Source of the DNA: Stratiolaelaps scimitus
Taxonomy: Eukaryota > Arthropoda > Arachnida > Mesostigmata > Laelapidae
DNA length: 64,000 nt
Direction: 5' to 3'
NCBI GenBank assembly: GCA_019614645.1
Contig: JABWDB010000012.1
Location: 6,448,001-6,512,000 of the forward strand
In this document: positions 22,168-31,848 of the stretch, in pieces
Layout of the letters: each line of letters opens with the position of its first letter
Numbering within the stretch: the stretch's first letter is position 1
Position numbers and translations under genes: made by a program
The notes under the pieces: model-generated
The model's database searches: none
What the model was told of the DNA's origin: nothing
The model's input: the letters and a program-made list of their open reading frames with translations, nothing else

Positions 22168-22842
22168 TTAATACTGCAAGCCTAGACGCATTGGTCCATC
22201 GGGCACGATATAGCACAAAGACGTAGAGTCAACGAGAGTAAATTGGCCTCGTTTCGTTCTTGGCCAGGTAGAGGTAGTTCTGGTAGTCGTCGTCGTTGTA
22301 GGGAAGTGGGTATACAATTTACAAAGAGAAGCCGGAACGAGAGAAACAGCGGAGGGAAAAAAGCACGTTGATCGATCCTTGATCGAGCCGCTTGTACGAT
22401 CAGAAATCGTGTGCCGGTGTCCGGTGTTCTCCGGACTATTGGTCGCTGATTCGGCCATCCGCCCGTAGGGGGAATGCGTTGGTGAAGTTGGTTGCGAGCC
22501 GTGCTCGAGACTTCGAAGTCCGCCCGGCGCTAGTTCCAGTGGCTGGTCCAATCCTCGGTGGTCTGATATTTCGCTGCTGCCTCGGGCCGGCACCGCGCTC
22601 GAAACGGATGAGTGCTGATCACTGCAGCTCAACCTCAGGCTCCTCAGCGTAAGTCCTCGTTCATTGAATGTAGTAGCGGCGCTGGCCGGCCAAGGCGAAG
22701 CCGCCACGCCACTCTGTTCGCAGCAGGGGCAGCCGTCGCCGATCGCGACGGCTAAGTTCAAATGCTTGTTTGTTTGCCGCAACGAACCCGGTGGAGCGAG
22801 ACCAGTGCAAGTTTCAGGTGATCGACCAGCCATTGCAAGCAT
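22168..22842 (-). CDS. candidate frame, 224 codons, low-complexity
   Basis: The second-longest uninterrupted frame by ATG-to-stop length, ending in TAA. The N-terminal half is Ser/Pro/Gly/His-rich and looks disordered. A Thr run coded by ACG/ACT (about residues 176-183) precedes the C-terminus. First-base purine is about 53 percent, so the statistical case rests on length. The plus strand offers a rival exon (about 22392-22650) that ends exactly before a GTAAGT donor. At most one of the two is likely real. Confidence 0.28.
   Translation of the reverse strand: MLAMAGRSPETCTGLAPPGSLRQTNKHLNLAVAIGDGCPCCEQSGVAASPWPASAATTFNERGLTLRSLRLSCSDQHSSVSSAVPARGSSEISDHRGLDQPLELAPGGLRSLEHGSQPTSPTHSPYGRMAESATNSPENTGHRHTISDRTSGSIKDRSTCFFPSAVSLVPASLCKLYTHFPTTTTTTRTTSTWPRTKRGQFTLVDSTSLCYIVPDGPMRLGLQY
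22731..22753. repeat. hairpin, 9-bp stem
   Basis: AGCCGTCGC (22731-22739) and its complement (22745-22753) flank a five-base loop, within the 224-codon minus frame. Confidence 0.85.
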
Positions 22843-22932
22843 GACTGGTCCGGGACGCTGGGCTAAGAAGCCAACAACCGGTCACCGGAGAGATCCGAGA
22901 ACGAGAAGCGCGGGGGGCTAGAGAAGAAGTGT

Positions 22933-23247
22933 TTGGGAAACCAATGGCTCGCGGCTGGTACAATCGCGACTACCGCCACAATGACTAGCAGAACAACTAT
23001 TGGAGCTGCTCGGACCCCTATTGCCACTGGGGTTAGCGGTCACGACACGACATACTGTTCGTCTCGCAGACTAAGCCAAAAGTATAGAGAGAACACTCCA
23101 AACGAGGCCAAGAGTCTCGAACACACAGAAACACCGGCACAGAGCCACATGCGCGCACATGCTCACATCAAAGTCCATTTCTACAATGTCGTTAGGCTGC
23201 CCCCCGCCTCGCTGTCGCTGCTCGCCAGTTGCTTGGGTCGTCGATAG
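22933..23247 (+). CDS. candidate exon, Thr/Ala-rich
   Basis: 104 codons open to TAG. About 70 percent of the first 70 codons begin with a purine. The peptide starts Thr/Ala-rich, then becomes His/Glu-rich and ends hydrophobic. The first codon is TTG, so this would be an exon and not a full gene, and I see no convincing acceptor. Confidence 0.25.
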   Translation: MGNQWLAAGTIATTATMTSRTTIGAARTPIATGVSGHDTTYCSSRRLSQKYRENTPNEAKSLEHTETPAQSHMRAHAHIKVHFYNVVRLPPASLSLLASCLGRR

Positions 23248-23543
23248 CCGGGGAATGCCCTAATAAACTGGGCAAGCTGGGAGAGGCTGGTAGGTCAGAG
23301 AGAGAAAAAAAAAAGCCGAACTCACGTAGCCTATACTGGGGTATACTGGGGTGGCCCAGGTTGCTCTTCTCTTAAGAGAATTAGTTGACCAAGCGCGGCG
23401 GGCTTCCTGGCCAGCTAACCAATCGGTGGCCACCGGCACGTTCCTTTCAGATATTACAAGCCAACAACGAAGAGGACAAGAGCCAAGATATCGGTAAGAG
23501 CTAGGCTAGGGGGATTCGGCGCGTAGCTAACTCCCAGCGGAAG

Positions 23544-23897
23544 CTACTCAAGCCCATCCGCTGTAATGGCGGCAATAAGCAAGCCCGACATCGGGTGCCC
23601 CCGCTTAAGGGGTTGATCCTCCGAATAAAAAAAACTGCAAAAAATACAAGATAATATACAGCTGATCGCGATGCGACCTTGGAAAGAATTAAATGACCTT
23701 GGTATGAGATCGCTAAAAATCGGCTTCGGGTAAAGGATTAAGTCAGATTCAAGGTCACGTACCGGGAAACGTAAGGGGTACATGTCGATTAGTGAAAACG
23801 AACAGCAAAGCTCGTCTCTTTTTAAAGCATTATTGAGTAACACAAGTTTTATTTTCGGCATCGGGTGAGAGGGCATCAAATAGGCACTAATCAGCTA
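23544..23897 (-). CDS. candidate terminal exon
   Basis: The frame is open from a TAG/CTG acceptor-like point near 23897 to TAG at 23544. It includes an ATG at 23876 and is 111 codons long from the listed Met, in only moderately GC DNA. The middle has a hydrophobic, Cys-containing stretch that could be one membrane segment. Codon bias is neutral. It would follow the exon 24448-24519 in phase 0. Confidence 0.22.
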
Positions 23898-24057
23898 CAT
23901 AGGCCTACCATCTGCCTTAATGTTCAATTTATGAATAATGGTGTAAGTGTGAGATCAATTAATTGTTTTCTTGCCTGACGGATGATGGTTTTGTGAACCG
24001 AGTTACGACAAGCATGACAATGGTAATAGATATTTTGAGGAGGAGTTCTACCGACAT

Positions 24058-24246
24058 GTGCCTTGTAAAGACGTCCATGAAACAAACATCCATCAAGAAG
24101 TCCATGAGAGCATTGTTTACTACAAAGAACGCTGTGAATTAAACCATCCTGTAGGTACGCCTGTTAGCCGATATCTAATGGCGATTGAGGGCAACATCGG
24201 CATCCATGGTAAGGCCAATCGACGCCAGACTGTTTGCCCTCGTTAG
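24058..24246 (+). CDS. candidate short exon
   Basis: 62 codons with about 61 percent purine-first, ending TAG, in 47 percent GC DNA. The peptide is hydrophilic with three Cys and a repeated His-Glu pattern near its start. It begins at GTG, so a 5' exon is implied, but no strong acceptor is seen. Unrecognised. Confidence 0.25.
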   Translation: MPCKDVHETNIHQEVHESIVYYKERCELNHPVGTPVSRYLMAIEGNIGIHGKANRRQTVCPR

Positions 24247-24447
24247 TAGAGCTATGGGCCGGTGGCTCTACAAGTTACTTCACAAGTTTGTACTTTAATG
24301 TGAGCTCTGTACAATATAGTATATACGTTATCCTGAGACAGATATGTAGTATGCGCCTCATTTTTCCCTGAACCTTCACCTTCCCCGGCCTGATCCGCCT
24401 TCAATAACAGTGCCTTCGCACCCCTTCTGTAAACAGGGACAACTTAC

Positions 24448-24519
24448 TTTAAAAGCCAACCTATCAGTCAGCTCCAAATGATTCGTATATATAGACCCCA
24501 ATCTGGTGAGATCGAAATT
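24448..24519 (-). CDS. candidate 72-nt internal exon, phase 0
   Basis: On the minus strand TTCCTTTGAGGCTTTTTAG (acceptor) and AAA followed by GTAAGT (donor) bracket exactly 24 codons with no stop; about 63 percent begin with a purine. Both splice sites are near consensus and the exon is in phase 0 at both ends. The peptide is amphipathic (Leu, Thr, Arg, Asp alternating). The downstream frame 23544-23897 could follow it in phase. The family is unknown. Confidence 0.36.
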
Positions 24520-24691
24520 CTAAAAAGCCTCAAAGGAACGACGCCACCAGCTGAGCAGCAGACAGAGAGCGCAAGCTTCGTTGGACGCAGCGAAGCCGTG
24601 TGCTTCAATCGTGACCGGTGTTTTTCTTATTTTAAAGCGGACTAATAAAGCAATAAAGTGTACAGGCACGATGATATATCTATATACGTCC

Positions 24692-24718
<27 letters not shown>
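24692..24718. repeat. (TA)n microsatellite
   Basis: About 27 bp of alternating TA. Confidence 0.95.
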
Positions 24719-24722
<4 letters not shown>

Positions 24723-24731
24723 CAGACATAG

Positions 24732-25289
24732 GACTTCGTCGCTTGGACGATCGTTCGGAAATCGAGCCACCGGATATGGGCCGCCAACGGCAGCCATCAT
24801 CGTGGCTGGGTGCTGCTGCTGCTGCTATTTGCTTGTGCTGCCCTCAGCGCTCGTCGACAGAAGGTGAGCACACAGCTCCGTGATCCCACTGGAAGAATAT
24901 TATCACTTAGCCAGAGGGGCCGAGAAACGGCTGCTGAGGAACGGATGTCTATGAACTGCTCCCGCCCCGCCGCAGCAGAAGGGTCAAGCATAAATATTGA
25001 CTTCAATGAAGAGCCCCCGAACACCGCGGCTATGCGTGCGCGTGCGGCCCAGCAGACCATACCCATGAGTGATATTATTAAAATATTTTCCCATCATACT
25101 GTCGGCCTGCACCAACAACAGGCGCCGCAGCGGCGCAGCGAAGGCGGCAGACTACCACTAACGGCCAGCCTATCGTACCTATATTGGTTTGCTGATGGCA
25201 AATTCTGCCAGGTCATCGGCAGGATCCTCGCCATCCTGTCGTGCCCCCTTTCTCCATACGACTCCGAGTTGTGGATGTATATGAGCTGA
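24732..25289 (+). CDS. candidate exon with hydrophobic leader
   Basis: Open for 185 codons from the stop at 24729 to TGA at 25287. Residues 27-39 form a leucine-rich hydrophobic run, five Leu from CTG repeats, followed by small residues, as in a signal peptide. There is no in-frame ATG ahead of it, only GTG at 24810. A donor AAG/GTGAGC lies at 24862 just past the leader, so a short first exon is an alternative. The central part has about 60 percent purine-first codons. Unrecognised. Confidence 0.28.
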   Translation, partial: DFVAWTIVRKSSHRIWAANGSHHRGWVLLLLLFACAALSARRQKVSTQLRDPTGRILSLSQRGRETAAEERMSMNCSRPAAAEGSSINIDFNEEPPNTAAMRARAAQQTIPMSDIIKIFSHHTVGLHQQQAPQRRSEGGRLPLTASLSYLYWFADGKFCQVIGRILAILSCPLSPYDSELWMYMS

Positions 25290-25599
25290 GACGAAGCTTC
25301 ATTCGAGGAGGAACAGACGATATATAGACGCCATATTCAGGGCGGGGGGACAACGTAGTGGACGGACTGCCCAGCGCGTGTTGTACCGGGGACAAATTGC
25401 CGCTCGCCCCCGCCGCATCGTCCACGGCCGCGCAAAGGCGACGGGACACGTGAGTCTGGTGTTCTGTGGGACATTTGGGAGCCAACCAGTTTTCGTCGCC
25501 TGACGCTTTTGAGAGCGGGAGAGAGCGGACAGCCGTCGGCTAAACGCGCTCTTGAGAAGCAGTGCCCTTTCCGTAGACGGGGAGCGGTAAAGACCTCCT
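25290..25599. other. no supported gene; possible 30-nt microexon at the 3' end
   Basis: Plus-strand TGCCCTTTCCGTAG and CAGGAG/GTAAGC bracket 25577-25606, ten codons without a stop. See findings. Minus frames are open across the block but unsupported. Confidence 0.25.
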
Positions 25600-26208
25600 T
25601 CAGGAGGTAAGCAGCGGTCGCGTACGGCGACTCTCCTTTCTCCCAGGGAGGGTATGACGGAAACTATAGGAAAATTCTTGCCTCGCGATAACTCCACGAT
25701 CGTTTTGGTGACATAGGAATATGTGGAGGCCTTTGGACTTGTAATACCAAAGGAGCGGGGTGTCGGTTCGCCAGTAAGAACGGACACTGAGCGAAATACA
25801 AGGTCTAGAATTGCAGGACGTCATGAACTCAGTAGGTAGCAAGAAATGCAAGACATGATATGGAACACCATTCAAAATAAATATGATAATATCTATGTAT
25901 TTCACCAATAAATCAAACAGGGGTAGATAAAAGTCGATTCGTATCTGTGCGCCTGTGTGCATGTTCTCGAATACGTCTATCAGATACACACCGAGTAGTT
26001 GACGTATTGGGTGAGAGATCAAGGACATGGTAGGCTTCGAGTACGCCATAGCCAGTACTGGTGTAGACTTCTGTGCGCCTACACGACGTCTTATTACGGC
26101 GGTCCTTTTTTTGTTCGTTTCCGTATAGCCAAATGGTAGGCGGCAGTGTTGAAATATATCGAGAAGGTTTTCATCAAACGAATGAAGACTAAGGAAACGA
26201 TCCCTCAA
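25600..26208 (-). CDS. candidate frame, 202 codons, partly hydrophobic
   Basis: Long for DNA of about 46 percent GC, where such a frame is expected less than once per window. It is TTG-initiated as read and ends TGA. Around residues 93-120 it has an Ile/Leu/Phe/Tyr-rich segment that could be one membrane helix. First-base purine is only about 48 percent, arguing against strong coding selection. No motif is recognised. It may be a decayed or chance frame. Confidence 0.22.
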   Translation of the reverse strand: MRDRFLSLHSFDENLLDIFQHCRLPFGYTETNKKRTAVIRRRVGAQKSTPVLAMAYSKPTMSLISHPIRQLLGVYLIDVFENMHTGAQIRIDFYLPLFDLLVKYIDIIIFILNGVPYHVLHFLLPTEFMTSCNSRPCISLSVRSYWRTDTPLLWYYKSKGLHIFLCHQNDRGVIARQEFSYSFRHTLPGRKESRRTRPLLTS

Positions 26209-26491
26209 CCGGGATCGGGACGAACGAACAGAACCGCGAATTTACAACCATTGGGTCTCCGGTTCGAACCTCACAGGGAACCAACGAACCGATGCGCTCT
26301 TTACCATCGATATGATTGGTGAACAACACACGATCTACCTTTATAGGGTTTTCATTCAAGTCTCGCAGATATTACTGTGGAATCAATAAACGTCGTAGTT
26401 TCCGGATGACGTTCGCTGCTGGAAAAACCGTATCCGAAGCTCAATCACGATTAAGTGCTTCCGTGAATCACTGTTATCATGACGCATTTGA

Positions 26492-26529
26492 GATTCTGCT
26501 TGGTGACGACGATTCTGCTTGGTGACGAT
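26492..26529. repeat. 19-bp tandem duplication
   Basis: GATTCTGCTTGGTGACGA(C/T) is present twice head to tail. It lies at the end of a 69-codon plus frame (26316-26525) and repeats part of that frame's C-terminus. Confidence 0.9.
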
Positions 26530-26731
26530 TAAAGGAACTGCAGTTTTTACACTGCTTAACAAGTTCTCTTGTATGTCCTCACCAGGTTGCGAGACAACTC
26601 GAACCTGCGGCCTCCGGCTTCGTGCAGCCAGCGACGTAGCCTCCCAAGCCCCCGCGCTGTGTTAATGAACCTTATTATTAATGCTACATGTATTTGCCGC
26701 AATAAATAATACAGTAGAGCCACCATGTTGA

Positions 26732-26929
26732 ATGCACATTACAGGAATCAACTACGCACTGATACCTAATGAAAACATCACGAGCTCATCTCTGATTACT
26801 GTTGATTTGTGGGACAATCGCCTGTTATTTGTGGAACAAGGCCTGCTCATACTTCTTGATCTAAGAACACCCGAAAACTTGTTACGATCCAGTACGTACG
26901 AAACCCAGTCGCTGGCGAATTATAATTAA
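26732..26929 (+). CDS. candidate exon in AT-rich DNA
   Basis: 65 codons open to TAA in about 42 percent GC sequence. ATTACAG at 26745-26751 may be the acceptor, entering with two bases. The peptide alternates polar and aliphatic residues, with an Asn/Ser-rich start and a Leu-rich centre, like a small folded segment. No family is recognised. An Asn-x-Ser/Thr site lies near residue 15. Confidence 0.28.
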   Translation: MHITGINYALIPNENITSSSLITVDLWDNRLLFVEQGLLILLDLRTPENLLRSSTYETQSLANYN

Positions 26930-27641
26930 GCATTCATTTATTAATGCCATTGCACAACGGCAGCTAACAAAATTTGCCTTCAATGCAAACATATATCACA
27001 ATATATGTACATATTATATTTTGGATAGAACTCCGAAAACATCGTAAACAAAGCATTTAAGTTAATTGAGAGTCGTCATACTTGGCCTCATCAGCATTAG
27101 CCAAAAATGGCTGTCTCCACCCTTGTGCCGTTCTAGCTAGTCTATAGGCCCCGCAGCCACGGGATAATGAAGGTCTGTGTCTAATCCTTCTAGCCTATCT
27201 AGGTTCCAGGTAGATGAACATTTGACTTTCTTGACGCTGTTCCATTAACGGACCTACGCCGTGACGGTCTGCTTCTAAGCGGCTCATCTGTGCTCGCTTT
27301 TGTGGCACTGGTACGGATCTCTCCCACTCTGACCGTTATTCAGTCTACCGGCCAGTTAGCACGCTGTTCTACCCTCTCAACACGACTCACTCGTTGGAGA
27401 GGCCTCGGCCGCGCACTCGTGGAATGGCAAGGGAGATACGGTGTATATGGATATCAGCGACACGTCGTGTGTTCTCGTTCATGCTGATTAATAGCCACAG
27501 GGGTTAAATAAGTGGTGGCCGTGGGCAGAGGAGCAAGCCTACAATGCATAGCAGGCCTCCGTTCATTCCTTGGCCGGTGTATTTCGTACCGGTAGCGCTC
27601 CGGTGAAGGCGTCCGCCACGCGGCTGGCCATACTTACTTAC
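26930..27641. other. no supported gene
   Basis: AT-rich then mid-GC. A 65-codon plus frame at 27290-27487 has neutral codon bias. Confidence 0.4.
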
Positions 27642-27730
27642 ATCAACAGGGTCTGCAAAATGTCCACGAACCAATAACACACAGTGGCGGTGCTTCCGCC
27701 GCTGGTCTCTGTGAACCTAACGCCACCCGC
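27642..27730 (-). CDS. candidate internal exon ending at GTAAGTAAGT
   Basis: Minus strand: 29 codons and two bases end before a duplicated donor GTAAGTAAGT. About 67 percent of codons begin with a purine. The acceptor (CTTGACGAGAG) is weak. The plus strand over the same bases is open for 89 codons with a poorer codon pattern and its own GTAAGT at about 27804. The peptide is Thr/Gly-rich then hydrophobic. Confidence 0.26.
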
Positions 27731-28363
27731 CTCTCGTCAAGAGCATCATACGAGGACATTCTTTGCCTTCGGCCTATTTTCCTTCAACGGCGGTACTTTT
27801 CGTAAGTCGGCTGTCCTGCTAGCGGTGTCTTGCATCGCCCGTGAGCTGTTCCTAGCAGGGCCTGGTCTGGCCTGGCAGCAGGTCCGAGGTGCTCGTCGCT
27901 CTACTGAGGTGTGTCGCACGCCTTCATACAGCCCCATGCGTCATCATCACTGAAGGGCCGGCGTTGACCAGATCTTGTCGACAGATTAACCGACAAATGA
28001 GCGCAATGGCGATCATCAGCCTATGCATCGAATACGCTCAAGGGAGAAAACGTGCAAGCGCCCCCCAAGCACCATGGCTCATGTTAACAAACTAAGTAGG
28101 TGCGGTTTACCGTGGCGCCCTGTTGGCTTTTGTAGCGCGGCACTGTGAGCATCCGGGTGCGGTTGTATACGTCGTAGATCTCTGTAATTATAAATTTACA
28201 GTATCACACGCATACGCTGCGAGCACATGTAGACGATGTTAATGTAATTCGGCATACAGCTTTGCTTAACGCGAATGATCTCTTCAGACCAGCGACTCAG
28301 GTGGCCAGCTCATCGAACCGCTCGTGGATGGTCGCGCAGATGGCGCAGCGTAAACGACAACAC
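27731..28363. other. no supported gene on current evidence
   Basis: The rival plus frame (27684-27953) is the only sizeable open frame. Confidence 0.35.
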
Positions 28364-28554
28364 CTAAAACGCAATGTATACAGTGAACCGGCAGCTGGAA
28401 ATGGCGATCTGGTTACGAATGAAATTGCCAACTGAGTATATATTGACCTCAGCATCATTAACGATCGACGCTGTGCAAACCGCTGACTTGCTGCACCTGG
28501 CCGACATCAGGCAATCAGGCGATGGAACCCCAACCTTTGTGTGAACAGGGTTAG
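28364..28554 (-). CDS. candidate terminal exon
   Basis: Minus-strand acceptor GGCCTCCTCATCTGTTGCGGTGACAG precedes 63 codons to TAG, entered with two bases. Purine-first content is about 63 percent. The product has four Cys in its middle (two of them five residues apart) and ends in an aromatic, aliphatic tail. No motif is recognised. A second minus frame (28608-28844, 78 codons) lies just upstream and could be an earlier exon, but only a weak donor would join them. Confidence 0.34.
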
Positions 28555-28607
28555 CTGTCACCGCAACAGATGAGGAGGCCGCCTACAGATAGATGGTGAT
28601 GACAATA

Positions 28608-28844
28608 TTATTGGCGACTGCCGCACCCTCTTGTTCCCCTGCGCACGAGTACTGCAAGACGCTCCGCTTGACACCGCGCAGATCGGCCGAGCGATTGATT
28701 ACAGGATCGCTCCAGCACGGGTCGCGTAGTGACATGAGACCACTGAGCTAGACGGGCAAGGGCACTGCGATAATTCAACCATTCGCGCTCTGACAAGCAT
28801 GACAGCGTGGAGAGGACCATTCGTTCAATAGCCTCATATACCAC
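28608..28844 (-). CDS. candidate exon, Arg-rich
   Basis: 78 codons to TAA, GTG-initiated as read. The first 35 residues look helical (Glu, Leu, Ala, Trp) and the end is Arg/Gly-rich. Purine-first is about 54 percent. There is no strong splice site, and its placement upstream of 28364-28554 on the same strand is its main support. Confidence 0.22.
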   Translation of the reverse strand: MVYEAIERMVLSTLSCLSEREWLNYRSALARLAQWSHVTTRPVLERSCNQSLGRSARCQAERLAVLVRRGTRGCGSRQ

Positions 28845-29239
28845 ACACCCATCTCTTCATCTATGACATTTCTTTGGGTGGGGCCAAGTACAAACGGTAC
28901 GAGTGCTCAGCAGCGCATAATGACCCCGATGGATGGTGACATTCGTGGACGAATTCAAAGGTTCGCGCGCAGGCAGGCGACGTCAGCATTCCAAGAGAGT
29001 CGTTTTGTGGTTTTAGAGAACCTCATATATTAGGTGTATAAGCAATACAACACGTGGTGCACTCCGCATCATCTGTTGAAAAGATAACATTACGACGATT
29101 CGCACGGATAGTATGAACGACTTGGTCAGCAAGTATATGTAGTATTTATAGTGCAAGGGAGGTGTCACAGTATAAGACACACGTTTGGACTAGTTGTGCC
29201 GTTCATAGTCTCGCTGCTCCGCAATTTCGTGGACGTTAA
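28845..29239. other. nothing supported
   Basis: Mixed sequence without splice sites or long frames. Confidence 0.45.
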
Positions 29240-29524
29240 ATGTTGGCTGAGAGTCAGCTCAATAATATTAACACACGTTATACCACTTATCCAGGCCTCG
29301 CTACTCGGGTGATGGTGATTGTGGCGGGAAAATTTGAAAGTGGGTCACGCTCCACTAAGCATAGACATTTCTCCCCTAATCCACAGTCACTGTACATATA
29401 TTACAAACAGGTATATTGCGGTTGTTTGCTAATATGCCAGATGGCGGCCAGGCTCGTGAGGAGCCTCGCATGGCCACGGCACTGGACGCTCTCTCCATAT
29501 GGCCGAAATGCCATCAACTACTGA
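29240..29524 (+). CDS. candidate protein frame or first exon
   Basis: ATG immediately after an in-frame TAA opens 94 codons. After codon 57 the sequence AAACAG/GTATAT is a fair donor, and up to that point codons are 55-68 percent purine-first. The peptide is Asn/Thr/Ser-rich and then Tyr-rich. Thirty bases later is ATGCCAG/ATG. Because that 30-nt interval keeps the frame open, splicing is not required. Unrecognised. Confidence 0.28.
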   Translation: MLAESQLNNINTRYTTYPGLATRVMVIVAGKFESGSRSTKHRHFSPNPQSLYIYYKQVYCGCLLICQMAARLVRSLAWPRHWTLSPYGRNAINY

Positions 29525-29705
29525 AAGTGAAGACACGCCCATCTGGACCTCGGATGCTCTGGTCAAATTCGGTTTTCTAATGAAATTTGAAAGACACTGT
29601 GCCTTGCGTCTCCTGTTCCTTGCTGTCGGCACAACGCAACGTAGACATACTGAACTTCAGGACATAAGCACTGGCAGCAATCGATCCCACCAAAGAGACA
29701 CTTAA
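29499..29705 (+). CDS. candidate small protein frame
   Basis: ATG with G at +4, 68 codons to TAA, with the first 32 codons about 70 percent purine-first. An acidic Ser/Thr-rich start is followed by an aliphatic middle and a polar tail. It overlaps the end of 29240-29524 by 26 bases in another frame, so both cannot be translated from one mature exon. Unrecognised. Confidence 0.26.
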   Translation: MAEMPSTTESEDTPIWTSDALVKFGFLMKFERHCALRLLFLAVGTTQRRHTELQDISTGSNRSHQRDT

Positions 29706-29929
29706 TAAATGTTATTTCGTGGAAATTAGCAATAACAGTCCCCTTGATTCGTATGTCCAGAATATCCGGACGCGTGGTATCATCGATCGTCCTAGTTGGA
29801 AAAGTGAAGAGATTCGAATTGCATTCAACCCCCCATATCACGAGGTCGAAAAGGCTCTTTACCATCGCGCGTTTGTTTGTGCGATGACAGGCATCTGATA
29901 TGAGCAAGAAGCTCCTCGTGTTGTCTAGA

Positions 29930-30569
29930 TCAAATCCAAAATATACGAAGAACGTTCCGTCCTAGTGAAGTCTGGACCTTCTTCTGTCGTCGTGCCGGAC
30001 CTAGGATCGGACCCTCCAACAACCCATACGCACCCCCGTCCCCCCCGTCGATCTGGAAAATAACCCACATCTCGACCAGCAGATATTGTGGTAAGCTACC
30101 TGTACCTTTTATTCCTACCGTGCGCTCGTATTGCCGAATCGAAATCTGCCACAACTCAACGAATGCGGGCCTCTCGATTGCCTCTAGACCCATGCGGGAA
30201 GCGAGCGCGGTCCATACCCGAGCGTTGGTTGGCGGTTGCCGACAGGCTGTCGACAAGAAGAGACGTGTTGGATCGCTCGAGAGGTCTCGTATCTAAATGC
30301 GATTTTCGTAGACGGGCGCCGGAGCGAGCCGGGCAAGGCCACCCACCGTGGCCTGGACAAAGTCGTGAGAACAAGCGCCAGCAACCAGGTGGACCTTGGA
30401 CGGCTAAGTCTTAGACTGTCGAAAGCCCGAGGCGGCGGGTAGGAGCCCCGCTGCGTGATGACATATAAGAGAGCTTAAACATTGTGAAATTGCAGCTCCT
30501 TTAATAAACCAATAAAGCCTTACCTTTACCGTCGGCGGGGAGCCGCGAGAACCCAGCGGAATCTACCAT
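29930..30569 (-). CDS. candidate two-exon gene, about 120 residues
   Basis: Exon 1 (30569-30524): ATG with A at -3 and G at +4, 15 codons, then GTAAAG/GTAAGG. Exon 2 (30246-29930): acceptor CACGTCTCTTCTTGTCGACAG, 104 codons to TGA, with 57 percent purine-first. One base from exon 1 and two from exon 2 complete a codon, so the phase agrees over a 277-nt intron. The product mixes Trp-containing hydrophobic segments with a Gly/Asp-rich patch and a basic C-terminus; it is not recognised. An alternative acceptor (GACTTTGTCCAG) also gives an in-phase second exon in another frame, with an AATAAA 43 nt past its stop. The choice between them is uncertain. Confidence 0.34.
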
Positions 30570-31123
30570 AATGAAACCGCCATTGCCATTATTTAAAACT
30601 CAGATACAGGCCATGTTCTAGCTGTGTTCCAAGATTTCTGTGCCTCCTTTAAATGCACTGACAACCATGGACGATTGATTCACTCTGCTGTTTGAATCGT
30701 TCCGTATTTTTCCCCGTGTGCGACATATCGTATGTCCACATAGACACCTTACTCTGAAATCGCTACAGGCGGCTTACCCTGTTTGCTTCCAATTCAATGT
30801 AAAGTTCAATGGGAGTCTAGGTCAGTTGGGAGGAGGATGCTGCAAATGTTCTTTCTTCGAAAAACAGAGCATGCAGCGTGGATAACAAGCATTGAATGAA
30901 ATCGCGCATACTTGAACCCTTCACGTGGGGCTCTTTACAGATTATGCCCATTCAAGCCATGATAGGGCGACACACTACAAATCTAGACCCTGCTTCTCCC
31001 GCGGGGTTGCGAGGTATGCCACACATAACATATGCAGTGTATACCCCACAAACCCGCTTAGACGTGCTATGAGATTCGATGTACTCATTTTGTACTCATG
31101 CGTATTACTACTGTAACGCATGA
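30570..31123. other. no supported gene
   Basis: Short frames only. Confidence 0.45.
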
Positions 31124-31390
31124 ATGTATTTATTATATATATATCGGTCCATTGTGGGAATTGGGAGGGGCGGGGTACCGCCGCTTGCTATCTTCCCATT
31201 CGAATCTCCCGGTAACGCCCTTCCAAAGGACAAGCATAATTCAGATCATCAGAGCCCGTACGCTACGCAGTATTCTCGGCTAGCGCATTTACGCAAGGCG
31301 AGCAGCGTTTTCCAGCGACGAAACGTGAATGGGGACTTCGAGACGTTGGAAACGACAGTGTTGAATTTTTCATGCATTTTTCAACAGTAA
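31124..31390 (+). CDS. candidate frame, 88 codons
   Basis: ATG at the edge of a short TA run (31133-31143) opens 88 codons to TAA. The middle codons are about 60 percent purine-first. The peptide is Gly/Pro-rich, then basic, then Thr/Glu-rich, ending in Phe/Gln. The ATG context is poor and there is no domain. Confidence 0.22.
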   Translation: MYLLYIYRSIVGIGRGGVPPLAIFPFESPGNALPKDKHNSDHQSPYATQYSRLAHLRKASSVFQRRNVNGDFETLETTVLNFSCIFQQ

Positions 31391-31656
31391 GCAAAGGGTG
31401 TCGCCGGTGGCGCCGGTCCCACCACGACAAGTAAACGATGACGGAATGAATATAAATTTAGGCGCGGGCTCTTTTGGGCGCGGTGATAGAATGCAGCAGG
31501 CCGAACGGAGGGTTTCGCGCGGTATAGTCACAACGGTTGAGTACTTCGACTGGTAAATATCGTAGATATATGTGCATTGTGATGTGTGTGTGTGTTCTTA
31601 TGATGAGTTTGGAGTTAATAAGCTGACTCGTTGAACGTAGTCTGATCAACCGTGAG
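31391..31656. other. nothing supported
   Basis: Includes a short TG run (31580-31594). Confidence 0.4.
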
Positions 31657-31848
31657 GTGATTATGGTTCAGGCCAACCATAAATTGACTGCGAGATATCG
31701 CGCGCTTCGTGGTTCCCCTGTCACTGTGTCGAAATTCGTTGCTTGCTTGGAAGTGCTACGTAGAAAGAATATTAATATTGAATATAGCATTAAATGGTGT
31801 TCATTGGCCTATATGTATAATATCCGGGGATTAGTACAGCTTACTTGA
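31657..31848 (+). CDS. candidate frame in AT-rich DNA
   Basis: 64 codons to TGA in about 43 percent GC, with an ATG as third codon (A at -3). The peptide is basic and helical-looking, with Val/Leu/Arg and later Ile/Asn/Tyr. Purine-first content is about 57 percent. It could be a small DNA-binding-like or ribosomal-like segment, but I recognise no motif. Confidence 0.27.
   Translation: MIMVQANHKLTARYRALRGSPVTVSKFVACLEVLRRKNINIEYSIKWCSLAYMYNIRGLVQLT

Noticed and set aside
26254..26275. GGTTCGAACCTC as a tRNA B box
   Set aside because: No A box at tRNA distance and the T stem does not pair; the nearest A-box-like sequence (about 26126) is too far away.
30088..30414. 108-codon plus frame
   Set aside because: It lies antisense to the two-exon minus model, starts at GTG and lacks splice sites.
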